From: JAEUKQ01 sp964414755
GTDB taxonomy: Bacteria > Pseudomonadota > Alphaproteobacteria > JAEUKQ01
NCBI GenBank assembly: GCA_964414755.1
Contig: CAYPXH010000030.1
Location: 1-15,920 of the forward strand
DNA: 15,920 bases
Direction: 5' to 3'
Shown here: one piece after another, positions 1 to 6,600 of the stretch
How the letters are laid out: the number at the start of each line of letters is the position of its first letter
Position numbering within the stretch: position 1 is the stretch's first letter
Notes under the pieces: generated by a model
Databases searched by the model: none
What the model was told of the DNA's origin: nothing
Seen by the model: the letters and a program-made list of their open reading frames with translations, nothing else
Made by a program: the position numbers and the translations under genes

Positions 1-381
1 CCTGTTTCTGTTAAGTCAGTGATCTATCTTAATGATAAAGTTATCTTGCTAAAAAACGAGCGTGACGAATGGGAGTTACCAGGAGGAAAACTTGATCCTG
101 GCGAGAGTCCTGAAAGCTGCGTTGTTAGAGAAGCTTTTGAAGAACTTAGCATTTCAGTTCAGATAGATCGTATTATTGATAGTTGGCTTTATGTTGTTTC
201 ACCCAATGTTGAAGTTGTTATTATAACCTACCTTTGCAAGATAGTAGGAAAAAATCTTTCCCCTACTGTAAGCCATGAACATAAGGAAATAGGTTTCTTT
301 GATATAAAAGAAGTTCCAGAACTTTTTATGCCCAATGGGTATAAAAGGTCTATAGACTTGAGTGCCAGAAGGATAAAATAG
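1..381 (+). CDS. Nudix hydrolase, 5' end outside the window
   Basis: The reading frame is open from base 1 and ends with TAG at 379-381. A GTG lies at 19, but the preceding codons (PVSVKS) look like the first beta strand of a Nudix fold and no ribosome binding site is visible, so the true start is probably just left of the window. The Nudix box is clear: GGKLDPGE, seven residues, then REAFEELS, which fits G-x5-E-x7-R-E-x2-E-E. The glycine usually found after the EE-x pair is serine here. The REAFEE helix is expected to bind the Mg2+ used to hydrolyse nucleoside diphosphate-X substrates. The substrate cannot be told from sequence (NTP clean-up or ADP-sugar type are both possible). Nothing links it to the broken toxin-antitoxin locus that follows on the other strand. 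Confidence 0.85.
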   Translation, partial: PVSVKSVIYLNDKVILLKNERDEWELPGGKLDPGESPESCVVREAFEELSISVQIDRIIDSWLYVVSPNVEVVIITYLCKIVGKNLSPTVSHEHKEIGFFDIKEVPELFMPNGYKRSIDLSARRIK

Positions 382-436
382 TTTCGTGCGGGTAAAAAAA
401 GCCTCTGTTGAAACAATATAAACAATGTTGTGGAAT

Positions 437-466
437 AAGGGAATGAATATTCAATTCCTTGCTTTT
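437..466. terminator. Imperfect palindrome between converging genes, possible terminator
   Basis: AAGGGAATGAAT is followed directly by ATTCAATTCCTT, an imperfect inverted repeat with small bulges, and then a short T-rich tract (GCTTTTATT). It lies between the end of the Nudix gene (+) and the end of the vapC remnant (-), where a bidirectional terminator would be expected. The stem is AT-rich and nearly loopless, so this is a weak call. Confidence 0.3.
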
Positions 467-489
467 ATTATCACATATAAACAAATTTA

Positions 490-808
490 TTATTTAGGAA
501 AAATGAGAACACCTAATTTATTTGCCGCTTTCCGAAGGTCATCATCTTTGGTGGCCAGCGGTAGATTCAGCCTAACGGCCAGCTTTAAATAAGCGGCATC
601 ATAGGTTGTTAAATGGTGCTCAATGGTCAGCACCATAATTTTATTCATAACTGCCGCAGGGTTTAAGGTGTTGGTTAATATTGGCAACTGTCGAATCAAC
701 TCGATTCCAGCCATTCATTGAAATTCTGCCTTTCTTTTGGGCTTGCAACAGGACATTGCCAAATTCTAAATGCCACAGGGCCGGGACTATGGCACCTTGG
801 TCTTGCAC
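490..808 (-). pseudogene. VapC-type PIN-domain toxin, 3' part, frameshifted
   Basis: This is the C-terminal two thirds of a PIN-domain ribonuclease toxin of the VapC family. From 808 downward one frame reads GAIVPALWHLEFGNVLLQAQ and then KKGRIS. From 714 another frame continues with IELIRQLPI, LTTYDAAYLKLAVRLNLPLA and TKDDDLRKAANKLGVLIF. The acidic residues expected in the second half of the PIN active site are present (E in WHLEFGN, D in TTYDAAYL, D in TKDDDL). One extra base near 712 separates the two frames; removing it restores a continuous VapC of normal spacing. A GTG at 808 follows an AAGGAG sequence, but a product starting there would lack the N-terminal catalytic aspartate, and it would still run into the frameshift. 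The matching N-terminus lies at 1217-1273, separated by about 0.4 kb of other DNA. The gene is dead. Confidence 0.8.
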
Positions 809-1216
809 CTTCTATCTCCTTATTCTCTGCCCAGCTCCTTCTTCGCTTTCTGAAGCGCCAAAATTAATTCATCAAGATTAAAAATCCATGGCGTTTTTCC
901 ATCTTTAGGATATATTTCTATTAGTAGATCCCCTGTATCTTGGTTAATTTCCCCCCATTGACCTTCGTCGCCATAAAACAGCTCTACGACCGGTAGTTCA
1001 CGCTCTGGAGGGGTACTATACCATGCTTCAATCTTCTTCATCTTAGTTTCTCTGCTTTATGGTTATAAGTTAGAAGAAATTCTTATCAAAATGACTAAAC
1101 CCCTACCCGCCAACAGTGGTTTTCTTAAAGATTATGCCAGTACCATTAGGCTTATACATTTGAAAAATTTGCTTTCCCTTGGTTGTATAATAAAGTTTGC
1201 GGGTTCTTCTGATGAT
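809..1216 (-). other. DNA inserted into vapC, about 0.4 kb
   Basis: Recognisable VapC sequence stops at about 1217 (...SFEDI) and resumes at about 808 (...GAIVPALW). Roughly 408 bases lie between, where the family normally has only some 15 codons. The insert holds a 73-codon ORF (820-1041) and, before it, a short open stretch. I could not find terminal inverted repeats, a target-site duplication or a transposase fragment, so it does not look like an insertion sequence. It may instead come from recombination that replaced part of the toxin gene. Its edges are approximate because they are set by where protein similarity ends. Confidence 0.5.
820..1041 (-). CDS. Small acidic hypothetical protein, 73 aa
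   Basis: ATG at 1041 to TAA at 820. There is no signal peptide or membrane segment. The protein is compact and aromatic-rich, with beta-like segments (VVELFYGDEGQWGEI, DLLIEIYPKDGK) followed by one amphipathic helix (LDELILALQKAKKEL). I do not recognise the family. Size, acidity and beta-then-helix layout would suit an immunity or antitoxin protein, but that is inference. It lies wholly inside DNA that interrupts vapC, and its stop is 11 bases before the leftover toxin fragment. A weak purine stretch (GAGAAACTAAG) precedes the start. The even codon use argues that it is, or recently was, a real gene. Confidence 0.5.
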   Translation of the reverse strand: MKKIEAWYSTPPERELPVVELFYGDEGQWGEINQDTGDLLIEIYPKDGKTPWIFNLDELILALQKAKKELGRE

Positions 1217-1273
1217 TATATCTTCAAAAGATCAGTCGACAGCAAGAAAATAATCTAATAACAAGGTGCTCAT
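1217..1273 (-). pseudogene. VapC-type toxin, 5' fragment with nonsense codon
   Basis: The ATG at 1273 overlaps the antitoxin stop in an ATGA arrangement, as is usual for vapBC pairs. It reads MSTLLLDYFLAVD, then TGA, then SFEDI. Family members typically read LD-x-S-LAV-x-W-x-FEDE here, so the TGA at 1232-1234 is best explained as a former TGG tryptophan codon, and the codon after LLLD has also drifted. The first catalytic aspartate (LLLD) survives. Similarity ends after SFEDI, where the inserted DNA begins; the rest of the toxin is at 490-808. The fragment is short, so the match rests mainly on position and the LAVD/SFED pattern. Confidence 0.6.
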
Positions 1274-1508
1274 TTACAAGCTTCACCCCGCAAGTCTCTC
1301 CAAGAAAGATTGCCTAAGGTTAATTTCTTACGCAATTGCTTAAATTCTTGCAGCAGGTTGGGTTTTATGCTTGTGGGTTCTTTGTCCATGGGGATAATTT
1401 TGGCAATTGGAACACCGCGTTTAGTGATAATTGTTTCTTCACCTTGCGATGCTTTTTCTAAAATCTCCGATAATGCGTTTTTGCCTCAAAAGCACCAATA
1501 GTACGCAT
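1270..1508 (-). pseudogene. Phd/VapB-type antitoxin with 1-base deletion
   Basis: ATG at 1508, preceded by AAAGG at a good distance, opens MRTIGAFEAKTH. The frame then breaks at 1471-1473, where one base is missing from an expected CAT-TTA-TCG (H-L-S). In the shifted frame the protein continues SEILEKASQGEETIITKRG, VPIAKIIPM, and ends with LTLGNLSWRDLRGEACK at TGA 1270-1272. The opening and the GEE-x-x-I-x-KRG-x-P-x-A-K-I-x-P motif are the classic Phd/YefM-fold antitoxin signature. The tail matches antitoxins that pair with the VapC type whose remains lie downstream. Intact, it would bind VapC and repress its own promoter; in this copy the frame runs into a stop a few codons after the break. 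It was not listed among long open frames because of the shift. Confidence 0.8.
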
Positions 1509-1793
1509 AATAAAGCCTTTATAGACTTGTTTAATATATAAATTATCTATATCTATACACATAATGGAAAAGTAAAGAGAGGAACGGAAAATTATCAAAT
1601 TATTTGTCAAATCAAGCGGATCAAACAAATCTAACTGGAGTCTTAATTATCCACATACTTAACGTTTCTTCATAAAATTTAAAATTTTTTCTTAAAAATA
1701 GCTGACCTGATGATTTTTACTTCAAGTCGAAGAGTATGACAATTGGGCTTTTGTTATCGTAAGGGGTAAAACCCATACAGAGGCAAAAATTAA
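1509..1793. other. AT-rich intergenic region
   Basis: These 285 bases lie between the divergent antitoxin remnant and the XRE regulator gene. They are strongly AT-rich (for example TTTAATATATAAATTATC near 1530-1547) and presumably hold the promoters of both neighbours. I saw no convincing -35/-10 pair on either strand. A short GGGT-AAA-ACCC dyad lies near 1764-1774, about 20 bases before the XRE start. No ORF of substance and no RNA gene was seen. Confidence 0.5.
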
Positions 1794-2069
1794 ATGACTA
1801 GAACCAGAAGAAAACCACGCAGCAATATGCTGGAATGGCGGATCAGGGTAGCACGGGCGGAGGCTAATATGAACCAGTTAGAATTGGCCACCTTGTTGAA
1901 CACCGAGGATAATTTAGTGGTTGATCAAAACAGCATTTCCATGATGGAAAAGGGTGACCGGTTTGTGAAAGATTATGAAATCATCGCGCTAGCCAAAGCC
2001 CTGAATAGACACCCCATGTGGTTGCTGTTCGGTGACCAAATTCCCGCGGAATTTCGGCAAAAGAATTAG
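1794..2069 (+). CDS. XRE/Cro-family helix-turn-helix regulator, 91 aa
   Basis: ATG at 1794 with an AGAGG stretch about 11 bases upstream. Residues about 13-80 form a helix-turn-helix of the Cro/C1 (HTH_3) type: RIRVARAEANMNQLELATLL gives the first helices, NSISMMEKGDRFVKD the recognition helix and following loop, and YEIIALAKALNRHPMWLLFG the last helices. The segment between helices 2 and 3 (NTEDNLVVDQ) is longer than usual. The N-terminus is basic (TRTRRKPR), which may add DNA contacts. There is no second domain, so it is a stand-alone DNA-binding protein. Its target is not evident; it may control its own promoter or the secreted protein gene 100 bases downstream. It could in principle be an antitoxin of a HigA-like kind, but no toxin gene adjoins it. 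Confidence 0.8.
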   Translation: MTRTRRKPRSNMLEWRIRVARAEANMNQLELATLLNTEDNLVVDQNSISMMEKGDRFVKDYEIIALAKALNRHPMWLLFGDQIPAEFRQKN

Positions 2070-2171
2070 GGCAAGCAGGCATCTGCTAAAATTTGATAGT
2101 TATAAATAAGGGCATAGTAATATTGGGGGAGGTATTTGAGTGTACCAGGCTGATATTCTGGAGGTAATAAA

Positions 2172-3632
2172 ATGAAATTGAACCGAGTTTTTAGACTTGC
2201 TTGGTGGGGGGTAGTACTTAGCTTCATCAGCAACCTTAGCCATGCGCAAACTTCCTTTGTAACCTCTGTTATTATAACAGAAAAACTTCCACCCGGGGGG
2301 AAATATAACCTTTTGAATTGCGGCTTTTACGGCAGCCCTGATCAGCAATCCACTTGGTGGGCATGTAACCTTTACCCAGATGATTTCCCTGAATCAGGAA
2401 CTCCGGAACAAATAGACCAATTTCATAAGGCGATGATAAATGCCCCGGCTTTATGGCTAGCACCGCTTCAAGATAACGGGGAATTAGGGAAGGGGCAGCC
2501 AGCATCATTGTCATTAAAGGCGGATTTGGATTTAAATTCATCTTTTAGCCAATTGCTTGCTTTAGGAAATGATGGTCATTTATTGATTTACCCAAGATTA
2601 CCCTTAGAATATTTTCCCTTTGTTACTCTTGCAAAACTTCCTTCGTTGGTGAAGGATAATACCAACTCTTTGCAAATAAAATTATTTTATAGATTCTTCG
2701 ATTTTTATTATAGCTTAATTCAGGCAATAGCTATGAGAGAAGGGGGATACACGATATTATTGCACGGATATGATTCGATTAATCCTCCCCAACAAAATAA
2801 CCAGTTTATTGTAGTCAAATTAAATAATAAGGGGCAAGAATTGTGGCGCTATATTTATCCTAAGCCAGTTTCAGAGGAAAGAGTGCCACAAGAACAGATG
2901 TTTCTAACGACAGATGATAAAACAGTTATCTATTGGGCTAATTACGATGAATATCGTTATAACCCAGATAATGACAATGATGATTATGGAGCTGCTGGAA
3001 CCAAGCTGGTATGTCTAGATAAGAATGGTCAAGTCATCAACAATAATGTCGTTCCAGGTTCTTCTATTGATAATCCAGTTGCCTTGCAAAACGGTGAATT
3101 TGGTTTTACGCAGTACCTGTATGATAAAACGATTGATAGGCATGAGCCCTATTTTCTAAGGTTTAGCAAAAACTGCGAAAAAATAAGTCAAAGAATTCTA
3201 GAATTTCCAATTCACCCCAGATATAACTCAGATTTTAATATTAAATCAATTCTTTTATTATCAAATGGACATTTGTTGATTGGCTATATGCAACGAGAAT
3301 ATGTTTTGGACGCCGAAAAAGGTGCCACCGATTCTTACAATAGTTTTTATTTGGCTGAATTTGACGATGGCTTAAAAGTCATTCGAGATATAGAGGTTAT
3401 TGGCGGCCAGAATCCTGATCGTGATTATTTGGAAAGTATTCCCGATACCAACGGTGAAGATTACATCGATATAACTTTTGCCTTGCTGCCGAAAAGAAAT
3501 GAAATATTGGTTTCCATCCATAATATGCGGGCTGGATCAGAATTTGCTTCGGAAGAAAGGGCGCCTCGATTGCTACCCAATAAATACTTATTGCCCAAAA
3601 TTTACCGGGTCAACATCCCCTTATCAAATTAG
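2172..3632 (+). CDS. Secreted hypothetical protein, 486 aa
   Basis: ATG at 2172 follows a strong ribosome binding site (GGAGG, about eight bases upstream). The N-terminus is a typical Sec signal peptide: basic MKLNRVFR, a hydrophobic core, and a likely signal peptidase I cut after SHA at about residue 25. The mature protein has no membrane segment. It contains repeated beta-strand phrases (LALGNDGHLLIYPRL, GGYTILLHGYDSI, TKLVCLDKNGQVI, ILLLSNGHLLIGY), with acidic loops such as YNPDNDNDD. The recurring DGHLLI / NGHLLI blades suggest a beta-propeller-like fold, possibly with bound Ca2+ in the acidic loops, but I recognise no named family and see no catalytic motif. Expected location: periplasm or outside. 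It is a single-gene unit between XRE and the NCS1 permease on the same strand, with wide gaps on both sides. Confidence 0.85.
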   Translation: MKLNRVFRLAWWGVVLSFISNLSHAQTSFVTSVIITEKLPPGGKYNLLNCGFYGSPDQQSTWWACNLYPDDFPESGTPEQIDQFHKAMINAPALWLAPLQDNGELGKGQPASLSLKADLDLNSSFSQLLALGNDGHLLIYPRLPLEYFPFVTLAKLPSLVKDNTNSLQIKLFYRFFDFYYSLIQAIAMREGGYTILLHGYDSINPPQQNNQFIVVKLNNKGQELWRYIYPKPVSEERVPQEQMFLTTDDKTVIYWANYDEYRYNPDNDNDDYGAAGTKLVCLDKNGQVINNNVVPGSSIDNPVALQNGEFGFTQYLYDKTIDRHEPYFLRFSKNCEKISQRILEFPIHPRYNSDFNIKSILLLSNGHLLIGYMQREYVLDAEKGATDSYNSFYLAEFDDGLKVIRDIEVIGGQNPDRDYLESIPDTNGEDYIDITFALLPKRNEILVSIHNMRAGSEFASEERAPRLLPNKYLLPKIYRVNIPLSN

Positions 3633-3701
3633 GCATTCATAAAATAACCGGCCTATTGGCCACAATATAAGTAATCAAGAAATATGCCCGACAGTGACCA
3701 T

Positions 3702-3730
3702 TTGACACAGCAGCAGCTTTCTTATACACT
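3702..3730 (+). promoter_or_regulatory. Sigma-70 type promoter of the NCS1 permease gene
   Basis: A perfect TTGACA -35 (3702-3707), a 17-base spacer and a TACACT -10 (3725-3730, four of six matches). Transcription would begin near 3737. That is downstream of the ATG at 3733, so this promoter favours a later start codon for the permease. Confidence 0.55.
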
Positions 3731-3754
3731 AAATGCAATTCATCATGGCTGCCA

Positions 3755-3759
3755 GGGAG
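3755..3759 (+). promoter_or_regulatory. Ribosome binding site that decides the permease start
   Basis: GGGAG lies six bases before the ATG at 3766. The two earlier in-frame ATGs (3733 and 3745) have no comparable site. Confidence 0.6.
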
Positions 3760-3765
3760 ATTTGC

Positions 3766-5244
3766 ATGCAAGCATCATCATCAACCCCCACATCGCTCTA
3801 TAATGACGATTTAGCAGCAGTAGCGGAAAGCCGGCGAACCTGGAACACCTGGAATTATGCAGCGTTGTGGATTAGCATGAGTTTGTGCATTCCAACCTAT
3901 ATGCTGGCCAGTTCGCTGATTAACGGCGGCATGAATTGGTGGCAAGCCATTCTAACGGTTTTTTTAGGAAATCTGATTGTTCTAATTCCCATGATACTTA
4001 ACGGCATGGCCGGTGCTAAATATGGCATTCCATTTCCGGTGTTGGCGCGGGCCAGTTTTGGGGTGCGTGGGGCCAATATTCCGGCCATTTTACGGGCCAT
4101 TGTGGCTTGCGGTTGGTTTGGCATTCAAACATGGATCGGCGGTTTTGCCTTATATCAAATGCTGCGGCTGTGGTGGCCTACGTTAGACGCGATGGCGCCG
4201 ATATTCCCCGATTCGTTCGGCCTGCAAACTGGCCCTGCCATTTGCTTTGGCCTATTTTGGTTGTTAAATATGCTGGTGGTGTTTTTAGGGGTGGAAAGCA
4301 TTCGCAAATTACTGGTATTTAAAGCGGTTGTTTTACCCTTATTTGCTTTAGCGCTGCTGTTTTGGGCCATTGATGCCGGCAACGGTTTGGGGCCAATTTT
4401 AAACCAACCGTCTAAATTTGCGACCAGCGATGAATTTTTTCAATTTTTCTTTCCCGGCTTGACCGCCATGGTCGGGTTCTGGGCCACGTTGTCGTTGAAT
4501 ATTCCTGATTTCACCCGCTATGCCAAAAGCCAAAAAGCGCAAATGCTGGGCCAAGCCATCGGCTTGCCGCCTGCCATGACTCTATTTGCCTTTATTGGGG
4601 TGGTGGTAACCTCGGCCACCATTATCATTTACGGCCAAGCAATCTGGGATCCGGTGGCTTTAGCCGGAAAATTCACGGATAAAGTATTGATCAGCGTTGC
4701 CATGGTAGCCATTGCTTTATCAACATTGGCCACCAACATTGCCGCTAATATCGTTAGCCCGGCCAATGATTTTTCTAATTTGGCCCCGGCCCATATCAGC
4801 TTTAAAATGGGCGGCCTAATCACCGGCATCATCGGCATTTTGATTTTCCCATGGAAATTGCTGGCTGATCCCAGCGGTTATATTTTTACGTGGCTGGTGG
4901 GTTATTCCGGCTTACTTGGGCCGATTGGCGGCATTATGATTGTTGATTATTTTTTCATTCGCCGGCAGCAATTGGCTGTTGATGATTTATACCAATTGCA
5001 AGGGCAATATAGCTTTTGTAAAGGAATAAATTACCGGGCAATGATTGCGTTGTTGTTCGGAATTTTGCCAATTATTCCCGGCTTTTTAATCACTGTTAAC
5101 CTGATAGGGGCCGATGCGATGCCGGTCTGGTTGGCTGATCTTTATAACTATGCCTGGTTTGTAGGTTTCTTTGTTGCCGGCATTGCTTATATGATTATGA
5201 CGGGCTGCTGCAAACGCCTACCTGCAGAAAAAAAGCTGGGGTAA
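3766..5244 (+). CDS. NCS1-family nucleobase/allantoin-type cation symporter, 492 aa
   Basis: An inner-membrane permease of the nucleobase:cation symporter-1 family, which takes up cytosine, uracil, allantoin, hydantoins or related compounds with H+ or Na+. About twelve hydrophobic segments are visible. Family landmarks include ESRRTWNTWNYAALWISMSL near the N-terminus, YGIPFPVLARASFGVRGANI, WFGIQTWIGG, LNIPDFTRYAKSQKA, TNIAANIVSPANDFSNLAP, and YSGLLGPIGGIMIVDYFFIR near the end. The pattern is closest to the PucI / hydantoin-type group, but the substrate cannot be set from sequence. I start at 3766 because of the ribosome binding site and promoter positions; an in-frame ATG at 3733 would add 11 residues. 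No catabolic gene for purines or pyrimidines adjoins it. Codons here are visibly richer in GGC and GCC than in the genes to its left. Confidence 0.9.
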   Translation: MQASSSTPTSLYNDDLAAVAESRRTWNTWNYAALWISMSLCIPTYMLASSLINGGMNWWQAILTVFLGNLIVLIPMILNGMAGAKYGIPFPVLARASFGVRGANIPAILRAIVACGWFGIQTWIGGFALYQMLRLWWPTLDAMAPIFPDSFGLQTGPAICFGLFWLLNMLVVFLGVESIRKLLVFKAVVLPLFALALLFWAIDAGNGLGPILNQPSKFATSDEFFQFFFPGLTAMVGFWATLSLNIPDFTRYAKSQKAQMLGQAIGLPPAMTLFAFIGVVVTSATIIIYGQAIWDPVALAGKFTDKVLISVAMVAIALSTLATNIAANIVSPANDFSNLAPAHISFKMGGLITGIIGILIFPWKLLADPSGYIFTWLVGYSGLLGPIGGIMIVDYFFIRRQQLAVDDLYQLQGQYSFCKGINYRAMIALLFGILPIIPGFLITVNLIGADAMPVWLADLYNYAWFVGFFVAGIAYMIMTGCCKRLPAEKKLG

Positions 5245-5263
5245 TTTTTAGCTTTTCTTTTTT
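5231..5263 (+). terminator. Possible rho-independent terminator of the permease gene
   Basis: AAAAGCT (5231-5237) pairs with AGCTTTT (5250-5256) around a 12-base loop and is followed by C and six T. The stem starts inside the last codons. It is AT-rich and short, so only moderately convincing. Confidence 0.4.
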
Positions 5264-5461
5264 CCAACCAAAAGGTAATAAATATTAGAAAGATCGTATT
5301 CAAAAAATAACGCCTCTCAAATAATAACATCTACTGTTGGTCTAGAAGCGATATATTCAATCTTGTTGGGATGAGGCGAATAAAAATACAAGATTACCTT
5401 GGGTTAATCGTCGCGATATTATTTCTTATAGCGGAAAATTTCTGGATTCTTCTGAATTTCT

Positions 5462-5848
5462 TTAACCACCCATTGGCAAATTGATGGGACGTGATCGCTG
5501 TTCGCTTTGTATTGATTGAATACATGGCTTTCCTTGGCTTATATAGGTAATAACATACTCTATTTGTTGAGAGAATTCAGGTATTTCTTTCCAAGGAATA
5601 AATAGAGAAAACTCTACTTCCTTTGCGCGCCGACGAATATTAGGTTCTTTAATCTCTAGGATATTATTTTGCCGAGTGGTAGATATAATAAAGACCAATT
5701 CATATTCCAACGTTTTTAATTGGTTGGTAAAAAGAGAAATGTGTATAGCCAAACTATCCAATTGCTCACTCAATAATTTAAGAACCATACCAGATATTTC
5801 AAAGCGTGTTTTAGGCTCAGCATAAATTTGCGTGAATACGATTTTCAC
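5462..5848 (-). CDS. Hypothetical protein, 128 aa, GTG start
   Basis: The frame opens with GTG at 5848, preceded by AAGGT at about seven bases; the nearby ATG at 5850 is out of frame and runs straight into TGA. The protein is soluble, with no signal peptide. Predicted pieces are an N-terminal strand (KIVFTQIYAE), a helix (GMVLKLLSEQLDSLAIHISL), strands (ELVFIISTTRQ, EVEFSLFIPW), and a helix plus strand (IPEFSQQIEYVITYIS). This is a plausible compact alpha/beta fold. I do not recognise the family. The last 20 residues look disordered. It stands alone, convergent with the permease gene, so context gives no clue to function. Its regular amphipathic pattern favours a real gene over chance. Confidence 0.55.
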   Translation of the reverse strand: MKIVFTQIYAEPKTRFEISGMVLKLLSEQLDSLAIHISLFTNQLKTLEYELVFIISTTRQNNILEIKEPNIRRRAKEVEFSLFIPWKEIPEFSQQIEYVITYISQGKPCIQSIQSEQRSRPINLPMGG

Positions 5849-5974
5849 ATTTTCTACCTTTTCTATATATAATATTGTTATTACTATTTTAAGAAATCTT
5901 TTCTTTCAGTAATAGTGATATGAAGAAAACCTTACCCAAAGCTATCCTGAAAGCCTTTGTTTTTATGTTTTTAT

Positions 5975-6538
5975 TTATGCAGTTTTATTGTTTGGCATAA
6001 GCGAAGAAAAAGTTTTGCCATAAGCCGGATTGAACCACACCATCATCACATCATCAGTGAACTGCCCGTTTTCCAGGCGAACCCGTTTGGGCAGAACAGC
6101 CTCAATCTGAAATCCCACCTGTTGATATAAATGAATGGCCCGCTGATTGCTTTGAAATACCAATAATTCAAGCCGCATAATATCGGTCCGTTGCTGGCGG
6201 ATATGATCTAATAACCCATTCAATAATAATTTTCCCAATCCTTGGCCCTGAAAGTCAGGGTCAACCGCTAGGGTCAGGTTTGGCAAGACATGATGGCAAA
6301 TGGCCAGCCCATACCCATAACAATGAATGTCCGCAATCAGACGCCGGGAATCAGTGGGATGCTCAATCACCAATTGCCACCCAGTTTTCAGCGATTGGCG
6401 CATAAAGCTGCTAATATGATTAGCCGAGATTTCCCGTAAATTTCGGGCAATACCGTTTCCTTGGGCGGCCACCCGCCGGTAAAGCAACAATAAAGCTTTT
6501 TGATCGCCTATTATAGGGGATCTGGATACCAGTTTCAT
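5975..6538 (-). CDS. GNAT-family N-acetyltransferase, 187 aa
   Basis: The C-terminal half carries the Gcn5-related acetyltransferase core. LTLAVDPDFQGQGLGKLLL (residues about 88-106) contains the Q/R-x-x-G-x-G/A acetyl-CoA pyrophosphate loop (QGQGLG at 97-102). FQSNQRAIHLYQQVGFQIEA is the usual motif B region, in which the N-x-x-A-x-x-x-Y-x-x-x-GF pattern is typical of RimI/RimJ-like enzymes. It transfers acetyl from acetyl-CoA to an amine (protein N-terminus, amino acid or small molecule); the acceptor is unknown. ATG at 6538 has only a weak purine-rich stretch (AAGAAAG) ahead. It lies 62 bases beyond the FMN reductase gene on the same strand, so the two may be co-transcribed, though their functions are not obviously linked. 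Confidence 0.85.
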   Translation of the reverse strand: MKLVSRSPIIGDQKALLLLYRRVAAQGNGIARNLREISANHISSFMRQSLKTGWQLVIEHPTDSRRLIADIHCYGYGLAICHHVLPNLTLAVDPDFQGQGLGKLLLNGLLDHIRQQRTDIMRLELLVFQSNQRAIHLYQQVGFQIEAVLPKRVRLENGQFTDDVMMVWFNPAYGKTFSSLMPNNKTA

Positions 6539-6600
6539 GACATGTCTTTCTTACAAAGATATCATCAGGCAATCGGGATGATTATCTGATGGGTGCCAAT

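Noticed and set aside
809..1216. Insertion sequence inside vapC
   Set aside because: No terminal inverted repeats, no target duplication and no transposase-like residues were found; kept only as DNA of unknown origin.
1310..1501. 63-codon plus-strand ORF
   Set aside because: It is antisense to the antitoxin remnant, which gives a far better protein match once the one-base shift is corrected.
2074..2087. AGCAG-GCAT-CTGCT hairpin after the XRE gene, considered as a terminator
   Set aside because: The stem is only five pairs and is followed by AAAATTT rather than a T tract.
2093..2106. TTGAT-AGTT-ATAAA before the secreted-protein gene, nine of ten matches to the Fnr consensus
   Set aside because: The right half lacks the key C, and no -10 element lies at the 22-base distance seen at narK. 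AT-rich DNA yields such near matches by chance.
3644..3657. GGCC-TATT-GGCC after the secreted-protein gene, considered as a terminator
   Set aside because: Four-pair stem and no T run.
5311..5378. CGCCTC and GAGGCG 68 bases apart, considered as a tRNA acceptor stem
   Set aside because: No T-loop GTTC sequence, no D-loop or anticodon stem could be built; the spacing alone looks accidental.
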